Of a stretch of DNA of 16,054 nucleotides, positions 14,420 to 16,054 are shown piece by piece; the stretch's first letter is position 1, and every line of letters starts with the position of its first letter. Made by a program: the position numbers and the translations under genes. Where the stretch lies: assembly GCA_036401055.1 (NCBI GenBank), contig DASWWC010000291.1, positions 1-16,054 of the forward strand. Reading direction: 5' to 3'. The stretch is from Pelomonas sp036401055. GTDB lineage: Bacteria > Pseudomonadota > Gammaproteobacteria > Burkholderiales > Burkholderiaceae_C. The notes under the pieces were generated by a model. The model had not been told where the DNA came from, searched no databases, and worked only from the letters and a program-made list of their open reading frames with translations.

Positions 14420-15676
14420 ATGTCCTCCCTGCAATCCTTCAAGAACGCCGGCCACAGCCCCACGCTGTTCGCCGCCTTTCTGTACTTCGCGTTTTCCTGC
14501 TGCATCTGGGTGCTGAACGGCGCGCTGGCGCCCTTCATCAGCGAGGCCTACAACCTGACGCCGGCCCAGAAGGGGCTGATGCTGTCGGTGCCCATCATGG
14601 CCGGCGCACTGATGCGCTTTCCGCTGGGCATCCTGTCGCAGTACATCGGCCGCAAGAACGCCACGCTGGTGGAGATGACGCTGATCGCCGTCGCCATGCT
14701 CTACGGCTACTTCATGGTGAAGAGCTATGACGACCTGCTGGCCATGGGCGTGCTGCTGGGCATCGCAGGGGCGAGCTTCGGCGTCGCGCTGAGCCTGGGC
14801 TCGGGCTGGTATCCGCCGCAGTACAAGGGCCTGGCCATGGGCCTGGTGGGCGCGGGCAACATCGGCACCGCCGTGTGCGTGCTGATCGCGCCGCCGCTGG
14901 CCGAGGCCTATGGCTGGCAGACCGTCTATGCCTTTGCCGCCGGCGCCATCCTGCTGCCCATCGTCGTGGTCGTGCTGTTCGCCAAGGAGCCGCCCGACGT
15001 CGACAGCCATGCCTCGCTGCGCGAGCACGCCGCCTGCCTGTTCGAGAAGGACGGCTGGGCCTTCAGCCTGATCTACGGCGTGACCTTCGGCGGCTTCATC
15101 GGCCTCATCACCTTCCTGCCCACCTACTACCACGACCAGTTCAGCGTCTCCAAGGTGCAGGCCGGCCAGCTGACGATGCTGGCGGCCTTCATGGGCGCCG
15201 CGGTGCGCATCGTGGGCGGCTGGCTGTCGGATCGCTGGGGCGGCGTCAACATGCTGACGATCGTGCTGGTCGTCGTGACCGTCGCGCTGGTGGGCGTGGG
15301 TCTGGCCGGTGAATCCTTGGTGCTGACGACGCTGATGCTCATCGTCTGCTTCGCGGCCCTGGGCGCAGGCAACGGCGCGCTGTTCCAGCTGGTGCCGCTG
15401 CGCTGGCCGGCGGCCACGGCCGTGGCGGGCTCGATGATCGGCGAGGTCGGCGCGCTCGGTGGCGGCCTGGTGCCCAACCTGATGGGGCTGTCCAAGCAAT
15501 ATCTCGGCACCTACCTCTGGGGCTTCGTCGTGTTCGCCGTGCTGGCGATGGTGATGCTGGGCGTCATGCGCGTCATGCAGATCCGCTGGACACGCACCTG
15601 GGCCGAAAAGGGTGGCCGCGCGCGCCGCGTGCCGGTCGGCGCCGACGCCGAGCCGGTGCACTACCAGCGCGGCTGA
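14420..15676 (+). CDS. narK2: Nitrate/nitrite porter NarK2 (NNP family of MFS)
   Basis: A 418-residue, 12-helix porter, tandem paralogue of narK1. NNP signatures: GLVGAGNIGT (141-150) and AALGAGNGALFQLVPLRWP (312-330). Substrate arginines: Arg66 (AGALMRFPLG) and Arg263 (GAAVRIVGG). It ends in the native tail KGGRARRVPVGADAEP and VHYQRG, which is the reference that exposes the disrupted narK1 tail. The start ATG 14420 (MSSLQSFKNAGHSP) aligns exactly with that of narK1; in-frame upstream ATGs (14300) are rejected. Paired NarK1/NarK2 proteins commonly divide proton-linked nitrate uptake and nitrate/nitrite exchange and lie upstream of narGHJI. The reductase genes are not in this window, and the next gene is on the opposite strand. 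Confidence 0.93.
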   Translation: MSSLQSFKNAGHSPTLFAAFLYFAFSCCIWVLNGALAPFISEAYNLTPAQKGLMLSVPIMAGALMRFPLGILSQYIGRKNATLVEMTLIAVAMLYGYFMVKSYDDLLAMGVLLGIAGASFGVALSLGSGWYPPQYKGLAMGLVGAGNIGTAVCVLIAPPLAEAYGWQTVYAFAAGAILLPIVVVVLFAKEPPDVDSHASLREHAACLFEKDGWAFSLIYGVTFGGFIGLITFLPTYYHDQFSVSKVQAGQLTMLAAFMGAAVRIVGGWLSDRWGGVNMLTIVLVVVTVALVGVGLAGESLVLTTLMLIVCFAALGAGNGALFQLVPLRWPAATAVAGSMIGEVGALGGGLVPNLMGLSKQYLGTYLWGFVVFAVLAMVMLGVMRVMQIRWTRTWAEKGGRARRVPVGADAEPVHYQRG

Positions 15677-15894
15677 ATTGGGAAGACGCTGTCCGAGCCG
15701 GTGACGCCGCGCACATAGTGTCTGTCGCGGCCCATCCAGCGGCCGCCGTGGAACCGGCTTTGCCGGGCCACCAGCGGCGCCCCCTCGAAGGGGCTGAGGC
15801 CGGACACAAACGGCACGCCGTTTGTGCCTGCCGAAGGGCCGAGCCTCTGGCTCGGCGCGGCCTGCAAGGCCGGTGCAGCCGGTAGGGGGTGAGC
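15677..15894. repeat. Intergenic palindrome cluster after narK2
   Basis: 218 bases between convergent genes. Five hairpins follow in a row: CCGGC / GCCGG (15754-15766, TTT loop); CCCCT / AGGGG (15781-15793, CGA loop); CACAAACGGC / GCCGTTTGTG (15805-15826, 2-base loop); GCCGAGCC / GGCTCGGC (15838-15856, TCT loop); and GGCC / GGCC around TGCAA (15859-15871). The set resembles composite intergenic repeats frequent in Burkholderiales and could end transcription from both sides. The left 75 bases, read on the minus strand, encode a 24-codon frame (15735-15661) of doubtful status. Confidence 0.55.
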
Positions 15895-16054
15895 CTATTT
15901 CGGCAGGAACAAGAGCCAGGCCATGAGCAGGAAGTTCAGCAGCGCCGAGATGCCGAACGCGATCTGCCACGTCAGCGCTGCATCGCGCGGCGGACGTGGG
16001 GCGCGCTGCAGCGGCTGGTCGCGTGCGGCCAGCCGCTCCAGCGCCAGCAGCAAC
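15895..16054 (-). CDS. C-terminal part of an unidentified membrane-anchored protein (partial)
   Basis: The minus strand reads 53 codons from the window edge to TAG at 15897-15895. The peptide has a Leu/Ala/Arg-rich helix (LLLALERLAARDQP), a Pro/Arg linker (RAPRPPRDAA) and a C-terminal transmembrane helix (LTWQIAFGISALLNFLLMAWLLFLPK, read as two parts LTWQIAFGISALLNF and LLMAWLLFLPK). The protein is therefore probably anchored by its tail. The family cannot be decided from this fragment, and its start lies outside the window. Confidence 0.55.
   Translation of the reverse strand, partial: LLLALERLAARDQPLQRAPRPPRDAALTWQIAFGISALLNFLLMAWLLFLPK

Noticed and set aside
15661..15735. 24-codon minus-strand frame MGRDRHYVRGVTGSDSVF...
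   Set aside because: The composition looks protein-like, but the frame overlaps the end of narK2 and has no clear start signal; it may be a gene remnant, but this cannot be supported.
14210..15970. Open frame of 586 codons on the minus strand
   Set aside because: Antisense of narK2, low complexity, no domain.
1..16054. CRISPR arrays, tRNA/rRNA genes, transposases
   Set aside because: No direct-repeat array, cloverleaf, rRNA segment or transposase motif was recognised on either strand.

Overview
The window is GC-rich and gene-dense on both strands. Gene content (hydroxyproline epimerase, class II ribonucleotide reductase with a Cys-rich tail, DUF1134/EipA protein, PilZ protein, LytS/LytTR signalling, tandem NarK porters beside an ANTAR-PilJ regulator) and codon use suggest a free-living, facultatively denitrifying or nitrate-respiring betaproteobacterium of the Burkholderiales (Roseateles/Rubrivivax/Leptothrix-like). 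The genus is an inference from gene style, not from a marker.

Layout. 1-86: tail of a probable methyl-accepting chemotaxis protein. 103-1050: 4-hydroxyproline 2-epimerase, convergent with a spermidine-synthase-like methyltransferase-fold protein (1096-1857, minus). 2078-2266: small ribbon-helix-helix protein. 2272-6667 (minus): nrdJ, the adenosylcobalamin-dependent ribonucleotide reductase, followed one base later by an NTF2-like protein. nrdJ is interrupted by a 380-residue LAGLIDADG intein placed immediately before the catalytic thiyl-radical cysteine, and a perfect CTGT-N8-ACAG LexA-type box lies just upstream of its start. 6729-7295 (minus): EipA/DUF1134 envelope protein. 7396-8248: a hypothetical protein and a PilZ protein that has no ordinary start codon. 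8329-11406: a LytS-type histidine kinase, a second LytS-like protein that has lost its phospho-acceptor histidine and ATP-binding motifs, and a LytTR response regulator. 11408-12655 (minus): regulator with a pseudo-receiver, an ANTAR RNA-binding domain and a PilJ/NarX-type nitrate-sensing region. 12843-15676: two tandem narK-family nitrate/nitrite porters. 15895-16054: the C-terminal end of an unidentified membrane-anchored protein.

The most interesting unit is the right-hand third. The ANTAR regulator is transcribed divergently from narK1, and the leaders of both narK genes carry the same stem-loop with the hexanucleotide loop AATGGT. This fits the A1/G4 hexaloop rule of ANTAR targets, and compensatory base changes keep the stem. 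It looks like a nitrate-responsive RNA-level switch in which one regulator controls two duplicated transporters. narK1 also carries a roughly 94-base palindrome-rich insertion near its 3' end; its original reading-frame tail is still visible downstream and matches the narK2 tail.
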